From contig NZ_LMOL01000024.1 in NCBI RefSeq assembly GCF_001424565.1, forward strand, positions 22,518 through 86,517: DNA of 64,000 nucleotides. Direction: 5' to 3'. Made by a program: the position numbers and the translations under genes. Positions 41,431 through 49,795 of this stretch are shown piece after piece. How positions within the stretch are numbered: the stretch's first letter is position 1; each line of letters opens with the position of its first letter. This DNA is from Arthrobacter sp. Leaf141 (lineage in GTDB: Bacteria; Actinomycetota; Actinomycetes; Actinomycetales; Micrococcaceae). The notes under the pieces are model-generated. The model did not search any database, was not told the DNA's origin, and saw only the letters and a list, made by a program, of their open reading frames with translations.

Positions 41431-42098
41431 GCCCCAGCCGCCTGCTGTTCCAGGGCGGTCTCGCCTTCAAGGTAGTCCCGCTCACCGTGTTCCTCGAATT
41501 CGCGGCGGATCCGCTCCGGGTCTCCGGAGCGCAGGCAGGCCAGCAGCTCGGTATGCCGGTCCACGCCCTTGGTGAGATCGCCTTTGGTCCGGGCCTCGTT
41601 CAGCACGTTGGCTGCCATGCAGAGCTGCATCTGCAGCATCAGCGACCGGTAGGTGTCGCTGAGCCTGCGGTGGCCGGCGGCGTCAACCAGCGCCGTATGG
41701 AAGTCAATGTTGGCCTGGACCACGGCGGCCCGGTCGCCGCGTTTGGCGGCGGCGCGCATGGCCTTCATGATCGGATCCAGGGGTGCGTAGGTGGCGGGGT
41801 CCTTCCTCGCCAGGAGGTAGTCCAGGGCAAACATTTCCAATGCCCGCCGCAAGGAGTAGATCTCGTTGATATCCGTCTCCGTCATGGAGACCACGCGGTA
41901 GCCGCGCCGGGGTGATTGTTCCAAGAGGCCTTCGCTTTCCAGCGTCCGGAGGGCTTCCCGCAGCGGGGGTCGGGAAATTCCCAGGCGTTCCGCCAGCGGA
42001 GGCTCGTTCAGCTTGTCCCCGGGCGCCAGTTCACCGCTCACTATCAACTTCCGGATCTCGGTGGTGGCGAGCGAAACGAGGCTTTCCTGGACGATCAT
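41427..42098 (-). CDS. GntR-family regulator, FadR/FCD subfamily
   Basis: A 223-residue protein with N-terminal winged helix (LATTEIRKLIVSGELAPGD, LAERLGISRPPLREALRTLE) and an all-helical FCD ligand domain (EIYSLRRALEMFALDYLLAR, NIDFHTALVDAAGHRRL with metal-site Asp/His, later His). FCD domains bind carboxylate ligands, often via a metal. Three identical palindromes lie in its own promoter, before the divergent symporter gene and before the importer operon, so it is probably the repressor of the whole locus. Confidence 0.9.
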   Translation of the reverse strand: MIVQESLVSLATTEIRKLIVSGELAPGDKLNEPPLAERLGISRPPLREALRTLESEGLLEQSPRRGYRVVSMTETDINEIYSLRRALEMFALDYLLARKDPATYAPLDPIMKAMRAAAKRGDRAAVVQANIDFHTALVDAAGHRRLSDTYRSLMLQMQLCMAANVLNEARTKGDLTKGVDRHTELLACLRSGDPERIRREFEEHGERDYLEGETALEQQAAGA

Positions 42099-42109
42099 GC
42101 CCCCAGACT

Positions 42110-42120
42110 ACTGTCTACAG
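42110..42120. promoter_or_regulatory. GntR/FCD operator copy 2 (regulator-amidase promoter)
   Basis: ACTGTCTACAG, 12 bp before the GntR start codon on the minus strand. It matches copies at 39963-39973 and 42185-42195. It suggests autoregulation. Confidence 0.7.
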
Positions 42121-42184
42121 TCGCCGCAGAGCCATAGCTTCCGCGAGTTTACACAGGGTTTACATGGGAGGTTCCTTCTGTAGA

Positions 42185-42195
42185 TTGTCTACAGT
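42185..42195. promoter_or_regulatory. GntR/FCD operator copy 3 (symporter promoter)
   Basis: TTGTCTACAGT, 35 bp before the symporter ATG at 42230. It shares TGTCTACAG with the other two copies, placing the divergent transporter in the same regulon. Confidence 0.7.
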
Positions 42196-42229
42196 ATTCT
42201 TTGCTGTATCCAACGAAGAATGGTGGGAA

Positions 42230-43267
42230 ATGGGAACGACATCGACAGCCACCCGCAAGGCCCGGCGCTGGCGCGGCTGGCTGGATCCTTTTGTGCTGCT
42301 GCTCCTGGCAACCCTGGCCGGGGCGGCCCTCCTCCCGCCGGACAAAGAGCTGGTCCCTGCGCTGTCCGGCGCCGGTGGCGTGGCGGTGGCTGTTCAGTTC
42401 TTCATCAGTGGCCTGCGCCTGCCCTCATCCGCAGCCCTGAAGGGCCTCAAGGCCTGGCGGCTCCACCTGGTCATCGTGGGGTTCTCCTTTGTTATGTTCC
42501 CCATTCTTGGGTTCGGTGTGGCGGCAGGCTCGTCCTGGTACCTGAACCATGAGCTGGTGGCGGGACTGTTGTTCCTGACCATGCTTCCCACGGCGGTGCA
42601 GACGGCCACCACGTTCACCGGCATTGCCCGGGGCAACACCGCTGCCGCTGTCTGCGCGGCCTCCATTTCGAACCTCCTCGGCGTGCTGGCCACGCCGTTG
42701 CTTGTGGCGCTGGCCCTGGGGTCCTACAGCGGTATGAACCTGTCATCGATCACCAAGATTGCCGTGCAGATTGTTGCCCCCTTTGTGCTGGGCCAGCTGC
42801 TCCACAAACTGACCCTGAAATGGACGCAGCGCTGGGCCCCGGCGTTCAAGGTTGTGGACCGGGCAGCCATCCTGCTGGTGGTGTACGTCGCGTTCGGCGC
42901 CGCTGTGGCCGACGGTGTGTGGCACCGCATCCCCGCGGCGCAGCTGGCTGTAACAGCCGGTATCTGCGCGGCGATGCTGGCGCTGAGCCTCTGGATCACG
43001 TCCCTGGTGGCCAAAAAACTGGGGTTCGTGCCTGCGGATGCCACCGCCATCATGTTTTGCGGTTCGGAGAAGAGCCTGGCCACCGGACTGCCCTTGTCCG
43101 CGATCCTCTTTACCGGTCCGCTGGGCGGGGTGGTGATCCTGCCGGTGATTATGTATCACGCGATGCAGCTGATCGTCTGCGCCGCGATTGCCCGACGGGT
43201 GGCACGCCGGACTGAACCCCAGCATTACACGGACGCTGGTCCGGCCGTCCTGGCAGGTGCTCGCTAG
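42230..43267 (+). CDS. Bile acid:sodium symporter (BASS)-family transporter
   Basis: A 345-residue membrane protein with about ten membrane segments in the SBF-like pattern. Typical elements are QFFISGLRLPSSAALKGLK, FLTMLPTAVQTATTFTGIAR, ASISNLLGVLATPLL and the second inverted half with IMFCGSEKSLATGLPLSAIL. Family members carry organic anions with sodium. ATG at 42230 is preferred: a longer in-frame opening would overlap the divergent GntR gene and both operators. Divergent from and probably repressed by the GntR protein; it may take up or export the pathway's acid. Confidence 0.85.
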   Translation: MGTTSTATRKARRWRGWLDPFVLLLLATLAGAALLPPDKELVPALSGAGGVAVAVQFFISGLRLPSSAALKGLKAWRLHLVIVGFSFVMFPILGFGVAAGSSWYLNHELVAGLLFLTMLPTAVQTATTFTGIARGNTAAAVCAASISNLLGVLATPLLVALALGSYSGMNLSSITKIAVQIVAPFVLGQLLHKLTLKWTQRWAPAFKVVDRAAILLVVYVAFGAAVADGVWHRIPAAQLAVTAGICAAMLALSLWITSLVAKKLGFVPADATAIMFCGSEKSLATGLPLSAILFTGPLGGVVILPVIMYHAMQLIVCAAIARRVARRTEPQHYTDAGPAVLAGAR

Positions 43268-43280
43268 GCGTTACTTGGCT

Positions 43281-43312
43281 GGGCGGGCACTGCCGATTGG
43301 CAGTGCCCGCCC
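43281..43312. terminator. Bidirectional terminator
   Basis: GGGCGGGCACTGCC and GGCAGTGCCCGCCC form a perfect 14-bp stem with a GATT loop between the 3' ends of the symporter and the convergent PhoD gene, followed by CCTTT. It likely ends both transcripts. Confidence 0.8.
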
Positions 43313-43325
43313 CTTTCAGTTGGGC

Positions 43326-44912
43326 TTACTGGGCGACGAGGCCCGGCACCCCGTCCTGGATCACGAAGGAGGCCTTCGTGGATACCGGGGCGCCCGGCGT
43401 CGTGACCTGGTCCAGCGTCCGGAAGTCCGCGGTCATGGCGTCCCTGGTGATCTTGGTGTTCACGTAGCCGCGGTTGTCGTTGTAGAACTTCAGGTGCTGG
43501 TTCCAGGCCATCGTCGGATCGGCAGTGGAGCCGGTGCCGTTGCCGGTGGAGGTGATGGAGGTGCACACCAGTTCGGTACCCACCACAGGAGAGGCCGGGT
43601 CCTTGTAGTCCACCTTGACCTCGTTGGCCCAGTTGCGGTGCACGTCGCCAGTGAGCACCACGGCATTGCGGACGTTCGCATCCACCCAGCCCTGGGTGAT
43701 GCGACGGCGGGAGGCGGTGTACCCGTCCCAGCCGTCCATGGAGACATCGTCAACGTCCAGGGCTGCAGCGCGGTCCCGCTCGGCGAAGAAGACCTGCTGG
43801 CCCAGGATGTCCCAGCGCTGGGTGGAGCCCTTGAAACCGTCCAGCAGCCACTGTTCCTGCTCCGCGCCGGTGATGGTGCGGTCCTCCGCCAGCCGTTCGG
43901 CCACATTCTTCTGCCAGCCGTCGCCGGCGAGCTGGTCGTCGCGGTACTGGCGCGTGTCCATCATGTGGAAATTGGCAAGCTGGCCCCACTGGAGCCTGCG
44001 GTAAATCTTCATGTCCGGTCCAGCCGGAAGGGAGGACGGGCGCAACGGCATGTTCTCGTAGTAGGCCTGGAACGCGGCGCTGCGGCGCTGCCGGAAGTGC
44101 TCCAGGGTGTCGTTCAGCTGGCCGGCGTCGCTGTTCTCGGGGACATCGTCCGCCCAGTTGTTGTCCACCTCATGGTCATCCCACACCACTGCCCACGGTG
44201 CGATCGCGTGCGCTTCCTGCAGGTCGGCGTCGGACTTGTACTGGGCGTGCCGCTGGCGGTAGGTCTGCAGCGTGACCGTCTCCGGGCCCGCGTGATCCCG
44301 AGGATTGCCGCCGCCGATCACGTAGCTGCCCTTCTTGTATTCGTAGAGGTAGTCACCGAGGTGCAGCACCAGGTCCGGGTGGTCCTCAGCCAGCCGCTTG
44401 TACGCGGTGAAGTAACCGTGCTCGTACTGCGCACAGCTGGCGAACGCCATGGCCAGCGCGGCGGGAGTCTCGTGCGGCGCCGGGCTGGTCAGGGTCCGCC
44501 CCACCGGGCTGACGTGCTTGCCGGCGCGGAACCGGTAGAAGTACTCGCGGCCCGGGCGAAGGCCCCGGAGCTCCACATGCACCGAATGTGCTGTCTCGAT
44601 CCGCGCCCGTTCGACGCCGCGGGCCACCACCTTCCGCATCCCGGCGTCCTCTGCCACTTCCCACTGCACGGCGACGTTGCGTGAAGGCATGCCGCCGAGG
44701 CCGTCCTCGGCCAGTGGGTTCACCGCGAGGCGCGTCCACAGCACAAAGCCGTCCGGCCACGGCTCGCCGGAGGCAATGCCAAGGGCGAAGGGGTAGGTGT
44801 GGAGGCCGGCGTCGTCCGCCGTCGAAACCGCGACGGCTGCACTGGGCGCCGCGGCAATGAGGCCCGCGCCCAGGCCGGCAGTGAGGAGGGATCTGCGCGA
44901 AATTTTGTCCAT
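43326..44912 (-). CDS. phoD: PhoD-type alkaline phosphatase, Tat-secreted
   Basis: A 528-residue secreted phosphodiesterase/phosphatase. The N-terminus has a Tat signal (KISRRSLLTAGLGAGLIAA) and an AxA site. A PhoD N-terminal domain (FALGIASGEPWPDGFVLWTR, REYFYRFRAGKHVSPVGRT) precedes the metallophosphatase core: FASCAQYEHGYFTAYK, LVLHLGDYLYEY, VVWDDHEVDNNWADD, VVLTGDVHRNWAN. The metal-binding Asp, Asn and His residues and the Cys of FASC seen in PhoD (Ca/Fe site) are present. It releases phosphate from organic esters outside the cell. Transcribed alone. Confidence 0.9.
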   Translation of the reverse strand: MDKISRRSLLTAGLGAGLIAAAPSAAVAVSTADDAGLHTYPFALGIASGEPWPDGFVLWTRLAVNPLAEDGLGGMPSRNVAVQWEVAEDAGMRKVVARGVERARIETAHSVHVELRGLRPGREYFYRFRAGKHVSPVGRTLTSPAPHETPAALAMAFASCAQYEHGYFTAYKRLAEDHPDLVLHLGDYLYEYKKGSYVIGGGNPRDHAGPETVTLQTYRQRHAQYKSDADLQEAHAIAPWAVVWDDHEVDNNWADDVPENSDAGQLNDTLEHFRQRRSAAFQAYYENMPLRPSSLPAGPDMKIYRRLQWGQLANFHMMDTRQYRDDQLAGDGWQKNVAERLAEDRTITGAEQEQWLLDGFKGSTQRWDILGQQVFFAERDRAAALDVDDVSMDGWDGYTASRRRITQGWVDANVRNAVVLTGDVHRNWANEVKVDYKDPASPVVGTELVCTSITSTGNGTGSTADPTMAWNQHLKFYNDNRGYVNTKITRDAMTADFRTLDQVTTPGAPVSTKASFVIQDGVPGLVAQ

Positions 44913-45002
44913 GCCCCGAACCTACGGAGGCCGGTTGGCCAAGTTCCCAGGATCGTATGAATCACTGGTTAACTGCATGACAAAAATTGTTAACTCTGGC
45001 GC

Positions 45003-45728
45003 TCACAACGTTGCCGGAACCTCGCGGCCGGGGAACAGCGCAGAGTACTGCCGCCGGTACATCCGGCGTCCGACCAGCCGGTAGGCCAGGCGGATCGGTG
45101 CGGGGATATCCTTGAACATTTCCACGCGGTCCGCAGGCGGGTTCGTCGCAAGCACCATTCCGAGGTATCCCACCAGGAACTTCTTGTCGAACTGCTGGAT
45201 GCCGTGCTCTGCGGCCGCTTTCAGTTCCTTTTCGGTCATTAATCTGTCCACCACCGGCATCACTTCTGTCACCTCTCGGCGCAGGTGCACGTTCAGGACA
45301 GCGGACAGGTCGGCGTAAAGCTCCGCGAGTTCTTCGCGGGTTGCTATGTCAGCGGTCTCCATCCAGCGCAGGCGAAGGGGCTCGATAGTTTCCAGCCGTT
45401 CCGTCACCTGCCGGTGCTGGGCGAGCATCTGCCCGATGTGCAAGGCGCAGCCGGGCGCGCGTTCGGACAGCTGTGGGTACATCAACAGGTCCTCGCCCTC
45501 GTGATGCGTGTGGAGCACCATGTCGAAGTTGCCCAAAGCCTCGCCCACGTAGGCGGCGCGGGAAATATCGCCTGCGGCCGCGGACCGCACCAGTCCCGGC
45601 GCTTCGCCATACGCCCACAGGAAGAAACGGTGGATCCGGCGCATGCCCGCGGTCCCTGAGCAGAGCACCGGACCCGGCGGCAGCGGAGCCGCGGTTTCGC
45701 CGGGATGCATCGTGAAAAAGTCAGTCAT
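45003..45728 (-). CDS. Hemerythrin (HHE) domain protein
   Basis: A 241-residue four-helix protein. Iron-ligand candidates are spread in HHE order: MRRIHRFFLWAYGE, MVLHTHHEGEDLLMYPQL (HxxxE), MLAQHRQVTERLE and LNVHLRREVTEVMPVVD (HxxxE). Such proteins bind a di-iron centre and act in oxygen or nitric-oxide sensing, or iron-related stress. A C-terminal extension (QQFDKKFLVGYLGMVL) is helical. No operon partner. Confidence 0.8.
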   Translation of the reverse strand: MTDFFTMHPGETAAPLPPGPVLCSGTAGMRRIHRFFLWAYGEAPGLVRSAAAGDISRAAYVGEALGNFDMVLHTHHEGEDLLMYPQLSERAPGCALHIGQMLAQHRQVTERLETIEPLRLRWMETADIATREELAELYADLSAVLNVHLRREVTEVMPVVDRLMTEKELKAAAEHGIQQFDKKFLVGYLGMVLATNPPADRVEMFKDIPAPIRLAYRLVGRRMYRRQYSALFPGREVPATL

Positions 45729-45857
45729 GTCAGGCCCCTAACGCTCGTCATCGAGACGCGGCCTCTCCCCGCCAAAATGGTATCGCTGGGCCCTATGGTT
45801 CACAACGGTTGCGCATTTGGCGTCCGGAAGTCAGCACCTTTCTTGGGCGTTCGCGGC

Positions 45858-46463
45858 CTATGCGGGGAATGGCCGCTCGTGCATCCGCACGTCAACGACT
45901 GCCGCCTGCGCCGGCAGCACTGGTTCGGCCGGTGCCAGCTCAGCAAGCTGCAGTTTGACCTGTTCGAGTTCCACGCTGAGCCGGTCAACGGTGGAGCGGT
46001 ACTTCCGGAACCTGGACCGTTCGCGCCTGCCCACAAAGAAGCTGATGACCAGGGTGACGATCATCATGGGGAACGACCACAACAGGGCCAGGCTGGACGT
46101 GCCGAGGAAACCCAATGCGACGGGAAGGGCGTGCTGGAACGTCTGGAAGTCGTTAACCCCGCTCATCACTGAGGCCAGGGCAGAATCCAACGGGCCAAGG
46201 TACTGCCCCACCAGGGGAGTGCCGGCGAACGACGGGGCGGTCAGGGATTCTGTGCCTTCCGGCGCCCAGCGGGCATCCGTCAGGTGGTTCAGCACATAGA
46301 TTCCGGCACCCGCGTTGACCGCAGCGAAGACGAAGATGGAGCCCAGCGCCGTCCAATGGATCTTGCGCCAGTTGCAGAGGCCACCGACGATCAGTAATGC
46401 AGCGGCCATGACCCACGCGGATATTCGGAGTTGGTCCTGGCTCAAGCCACTCAATAGATCCAT
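45858..46463 (-). CDS. Hypothetical multi-pass membrane protein with C-terminal coiled coil
   Basis: A 201-residue protein with about four hydrophobic helices (SAWVMAAALLIVGGLCNW, ALGSIFVFAAVNAGAGIYVL, LPVALGFLGTSSLALL, FPMMIVTLVISFFVG), a basic stop-transfer (RRERSRFRKYR) and a short helix VDRLSVELEQVKLQLAELAP likely to form a coiled coil. No function recognised. Confidence 0.6.
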   Translation of the reverse strand: MDLLSGLSQDQLRISAWVMAAALLIVGGLCNWRKIHWTALGSIFVFAAVNAGAGIYVLNHLTDARWAPEGTESLTAPSFAGTPLVGQYLGPLDSALASVMSGVNDFQTFQHALPVALGFLGTSSLALLWSFPMMIVTLVISFFVGRRERSRFRKYRSTVDRLSVELEQVKLQLAELAPAEPVLPAQAAVVDVRMHERPFPA

Positions 46464-46653
46464 GGAATTACGCTCCCGTATTCACAAGTCAACAGCCGTT
46501 CCTATCGCCAGAGAGCATAACCCGGCAGTTCGAATCGCCTGCCGACAGGCTTCGGATGCGGGAAATGTGACATCAGCCATTCAGAAGCGTTACCCGCTGA
46601 ACCGCAGCCAGAGCACGTCGGCAGGTCGCCCAGCCCTAGCCAGACTCAACGCA

Positions 46654-47028
46654 TCAGTGCTGCGTCCCCAGAACAGAGTGGGCGATCAACATGTCGAGCC
46701 GCCGGATATCAGCCTTCTTGCCGACCTTGATTTTGATGTGGCCAGCGCGGGTCCAAAGCTCCAGTTCAGCATCTAAATCGAATTTCCCGGCATTCTCGGA
46801 CGACCACATGTTGATGGCGGAGTAGGGGAGTGAGTAGATCTCCACTTTCTTGCCTGTAATGCCCTGGGCGTCCCTGACAATCATCCGCTTAGTGGTGAAA
46901 ATAGCGCTGTCCCGAAAAGTCCTGTACGCCGCGACAGGTTGTTCCCCAGCCACCATGAGTTCCATGACGTCATTCGGAATGGGACATTCTTCGACGAACG
47001 TCCATGTAGTTATTGCGGCGGCTTCCAT
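46654..47028 (-). CDS. Bacterial PH-domain protein
   Basis: A 124-residue protein matching the bacterial pleckstrin-homology (bPH/YvbH-like) pattern: LMVAGEQPVAAYRTFRDSAI, FTTKRMIVRDAQGITGKKVE, YSLPYSAINMWSSE, LDAELELWTRAGHIKIKVGK. ATG at 47028 has GGGGGAGA 5 nt upstream; a longer frame to 47403 reads antisense to other sequence and is not used. Such proteins are small cytoplasmic domains of unknown ligand. Confidence 0.85.
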   Translation of the reverse strand: MEAAAITTWTFVEECPIPNDVMELMVAGEQPVAAYRTFRDSAIFTTKRMIVRDAQGITGKKVEIYSLPYSAINMWSSENAGKFDLDAELELWTRAGHIKIKVGKKADIRRLDMLIAHSVLGTQH

Positions 47029-47153
47029 TACGATCTCCCCCAACTTGTGTTGTGCCCGCGCCAGGTCCGACGTTGGTGCGCTTCGAAAGGACCGTGGCGA
47101 GGAACTGCTGCTGCCCACGATACCGGCACGGTCCTTTCCGGCCCTGCCCTCTG

Positions 47154-47738
47154 TCAGGGGAGTGGCTGGCGCTCGCCCACACTGACCGAGGACGACGCTG
47201 GTGCATACCCCCGCCGTCGTCGTTCCATCCGTCGCTGTTGTCCCGGAGACGGGATGCTGGCGCGCTTGCTGCGGTTGCACCTCGCACAGGCCGCCACGAA
47301 ATTCTGCAGGCTGGTGGAGCCTCCCTTGGACCAAGGGTAGAAATGGTCGGCATGTTCGGCGGGACGTCCGCAGCGGCGACCAAGAGCCGCTTCCAGTTCG
47401 CACCGGCCGCCAGCACGGATCATCCCTTCGCGGCGCTGTTGCCGCGTGAATCGCCGTACGGGGTCACGGCGTCGGACATCGCGGAGTCCGACGGCGGCTG
47501 CACCAATCCCCAACACCACGGCGATGACGCCAGGGAGCGCAACCGCAGCGATGACGTCGTCGAGCAGGCTCCGCAACATTCCGGCGGCGGCTTCTCCCGC
47601 TCCAGCACTGGACGGTGCGTTGCTCGTGAGCGCTGATATCGCGGCGACGGCGAGCCAGACCAGGACTACCACGTACGTGAGAAGAAGACCTCGCCTGGTC
47701 CAGTAAATGCGGCCGAGTTCCGGCATCTGTTCCCCCAT
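47154..47738 (-). CDS. Membrane-anchored HNH nuclease-domain protein
   Basis: A 194-residue protein with two N-terminal membrane segments (GLLLTYVVVLVWLAVAAISA and AVALPGVIAVVLGIGAAAVG) and a cytoplasmic HNH domain: MIRAGGRCELEAALGRRC, AEHADHFYPWSKGGSTSLQN, FVAACARCNRSKRASIP. The CxxC zinc pair (split C...C and CARC), the catalytic His in HADHFYPW and Asn in LQN are visible. Tethering an HNH nuclease to the membrane suggests it acts on incoming DNA, but this is inference; it could be a degenerate nuclease. Separated from the PH-domain gene by 125 bp on the same strand. Confidence 0.75.
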   Translation of the reverse strand: MGEQMPELGRIYWTRRGLLLTYVVVLVWLAVAAISALTSNAPSSAGAGEAAAGMLRSLLDDVIAAVALPGVIAVVLGIGAAAVGLRDVRRRDPVRRFTRQQRREGMIRAGGRCELEAALGRRCGRPAEHADHFYPWSKGGSTSLQNFVAACARCNRSKRASIPSPGQQRRMERRRRGYAPASSSVSVGERQPLP

Positions 47739-47907
47739 TCAGGTTTTGTGGAAATCGTATAGATCACCCGTCCACTGAGTGCCCGGATTTAGCTCAAGGT
47801 TTGCCCAGCTTTCATCCTCATGAGTGGCTGGCACGCGTTCGGGTTGCGCGGTTGGGGGGTCTTCTCGCTGTCGAAGGCTGGGGATCTGCCCGTGCAACAA
47901 TGACGCC

Positions 47908-48387
47908 ATGACCCACCAACAGCATGAAACCGCCGCGCCGGAACTGGACAGCACCGACCTCCCCGCGTTTGAAGCCGCGTACCAGGCCGCACGGAAGAGC
48001 CTGGCCGAAGGCGGCATCCCCATCGGTGCCGCCATCGCCCGCGGCGGCGTGGTCTTCGCCAGCGGGCACAACGAACGGGTCCAGAACGCTGACCCGATCG
48101 CGCACGGGGAGATGTCGGCGCTCCGCGCCGCCGGCCGGCAGAAGAGCTACCGGGACACCACGCTCTACACCACCCTGGCCCCGTGTGCCATGTGCACGGG
48201 GACCATCATCCAGTTCAAGATCCCCCGCGTGGTGGTGGGGGAGGCCCGCACGTTCGACGGCGAGCTGGACCTGCTGCGCTCGCGCGGCGTTGACGTCGTG
48301 GTCCTGGATGACCCGCGCTGCGTGGACATGATGCGCTCGTTCCAGGCCGACAAACCGGACCTGTGGGCGGAGGACATCGCTGAGTAG
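47908..48387 (+). CDS. Cytosine/nucleoside deaminase (CDA fold)
   Basis: A 159-residue protein with the zinc-deaminase signatures NADPIAHGEMSALRAAG (HxE) and TLAPCAMCTGTIIQF (PCxxC). Layout, ending in DPRCVDMMRSFQADKPDLWAEDI, resembles yeast-type cytosine deaminases. It hydrolyses the amino group of cytosine or a related base. ATG at 47908 chosen because upstream in-frame residues are Cys/Arg-rich and unlike the family. Stand-alone gene. Confidence 0.85.
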   Translation: MTHQQHETAAPELDSTDLPAFEAAYQAARKSLAEGGIPIGAAIARGGVVFASGHNERVQNADPIAHGEMSALRAAGRQKSYRDTTLYTTLAPCAMCTGTIIQFKIPRVVVGEARTFDGELDLLRSRGVDVVVLDDPRCVDMMRSFQADKPDLWAEDIAE

Positions 48388-48452
48388 CCGCGAGTCCTGC
48401 CGCGACCCCTAAACTGGGGCGTTGAAAAGGCCATATGACAGTTGGGGGAATC

Positions 48453-48908
48453 ATGTCGGTCAGCAGTCACCAGGAACACGATGATGCGGTGCATGCCGAG
48501 CATAAAGCCGCTCTTGCCCGCGGTGAAAAGTGGGTTTTGTATTTGACCGCGGAGGGGATGCTTCACAGCTACACCAAAACGGAATTGGGAGGTCCGCCGA
48601 ACGGAAGCACCCGGTGGTGGCAGAACCTGCCCGGGCTGCTGTTTCTGCTGCCGATGTTCGGCCTCTGCATGTACGTCGCCATCACTAATCCAGTGGGGAC
48701 GGCGACGGCGCAATGGGCAACCCTGTTCGGTGCCCTGCTGATGGCTCTCGGCGCGGCGTACCTTATCTGGGAATCGGTGGTTGTCTACCGCGCCCGACAA
48801 GTGCGCATCCGCCGCGGATCGCCTGATCCGCTCCGCATCACGGGGGCCAAGACCAAGCTTCCCGAGGCCTACACGCAATCACAACCCATCAAGAAGAGCC
48901 GATGGTGA
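48453..48908 (+). CDS. Hypothetical two-pass membrane protein
   Basis: About 151 residues from the ATG at 48453 (GGGGGAATC immediately upstream; an ATG at 48435 is also in frame). A charged N-terminus (HQEHDDAVHAEHKAALARGE) precedes a strand-rich bit (KWVLYLTAEGMLHSY) and two membrane helices (LPGLLFLLPMFGLCMYVAI, ATLFGALLMALGAAYLIW), ending in a basic tail. No function recognised. Confidence 0.6.
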   Translation: MSVSSHQEHDDAVHAEHKAALARGEKWVLYLTAEGMLHSYTKTELGGPPNGSTRWWQNLPGLLFLLPMFGLCMYVAITNPVGTATAQWATLFGALLMALGAAYLIWESVVVYRARQVRIRRGSPDPLRITGAKTKLPEAYTQSQPIKKSRW

Positions 48909-48964
48909 ACAGACCCTGACGGCCCCACGGCCGCGCTGGGAAGAACCGACAGGATCACCAACCG

Positions 48965-49732
48965 CTAGACAGCAGCCACCTCAACCTGTACCCCGGCGTC
49001 CCGGAACTTCTGCACCTGGGCGGGGTCGGCGCCGTCGTCCGTCACCAAAGTCCACGGGAGAGCAAGGCGCGCCCAGGCGTGGAACGGCCGGAGCCCGAGC
49101 TTGGAGGAGTCCGCCAAAACGTAAACCGAACGTCCCCGCCGGGCCATGAGCTCCTTGAGCCGGGTCTGGGCGTGGTCTGCTTCGCAGATGCCGTCCTCGG
49201 CGGTGACGGCGTCGGCGCCCAGGAACACCCGGTCAAAACTCATCCGCTCCAGCGCCGCCTCGGCCAGCGGGCCCACAAAACTCTGCGAGAGGCTGCGCAG
49301 CCGGCCGCCCAGGCAGTCCACCTCGATGCCGTCGGACTCGGCGAGTTCCTGCATGGTGTTGATGCCCGGCGTCGTCACGGACAACCGGTCGAAGCCGCGC
49401 AGTTCATGCGCCAGGGCACCCACGGTGGAGCCGGCGTCGAGCAGGATGTTCTCCCCAGGCTGGATCACGGCCGCCGCCCAGCGGGCGATCGCATGCTTCT
49501 GCTCAAACGCCTCGCCCGTGCGTTGCCGCAGCGACGCCTCCGGGTGCGCGCCCAACGCCATCGCACCGCCGTAGGTGCGGGCCAGCCGGCCCTGCCCGTT
49601 GAGCAGTGCCAGGTCGCGGCGGATGGTGGACGCCGTCACCTCGAAGCGCGCGGACAGCTCCTCTACGGACGCCAGGCCGGTGGTCACGGCGAGGTGGTAG
49701 ATCTCCTCGCGCCGCGCATCCGCAGACATCAT
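48965..49732 (-). CDS. DeoR/GlpR-family sugar-catabolism regulator
   Basis: About 255 residues from the ATG at 49732, preceded by AGGAGG; an upstream ATG at 49765 is less well placed. N-terminal DeoR helix-turn-helix: ARREEIYHLAVTTGLASVEE, VTASTIRRDLALLNGQGRLA. C-terminal DeoRC sugar-phosphate-sensing domain: ILLDAGSTVGALAHEL, VTTPGINTMQELAE, GADAVTAEDGICEADHAQTR. It lies just downstream of the kinase-dehydrogenase fusion and probably controls it and the divergent importer through the palindrome at 52273-52291, with a phosphorylated acid sugar as inducer. Confidence 0.85.
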   Translation of the reverse strand: MMSADARREEIYHLAVTTGLASVEELSARFEVTASTIRRDLALLNGQGRLARTYGGAMALGAHPEASLRQRTGEAFEQKHAIARWAAAVIQPGENILLDAGSTVGALAHELRGFDRLSVTTPGINTMQELAESDGIEVDCLGGRLRSLSQSFVGPLAEAALERMSFDRVFLGADAVTAEDGICEADHAQTRLKELMARRGRSVYVLADSSKLGLRPFHAWARLALPWTLVTDDGADPAQVQKFRDAGVQVEVAAV

Positions 49733-49795
49733 TCCCGGCCTCCTTCCCGTGGGATAAGTACCCATGCTAGTTCCGGCGTCCCGAAAACATGGTTG

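Noticed and set aside
41912..42229. Longer N-terminus for the BASS symporter
   Set aside because: It overlaps the divergent GntR gene and two operators; the membrane domain begins after 42230.
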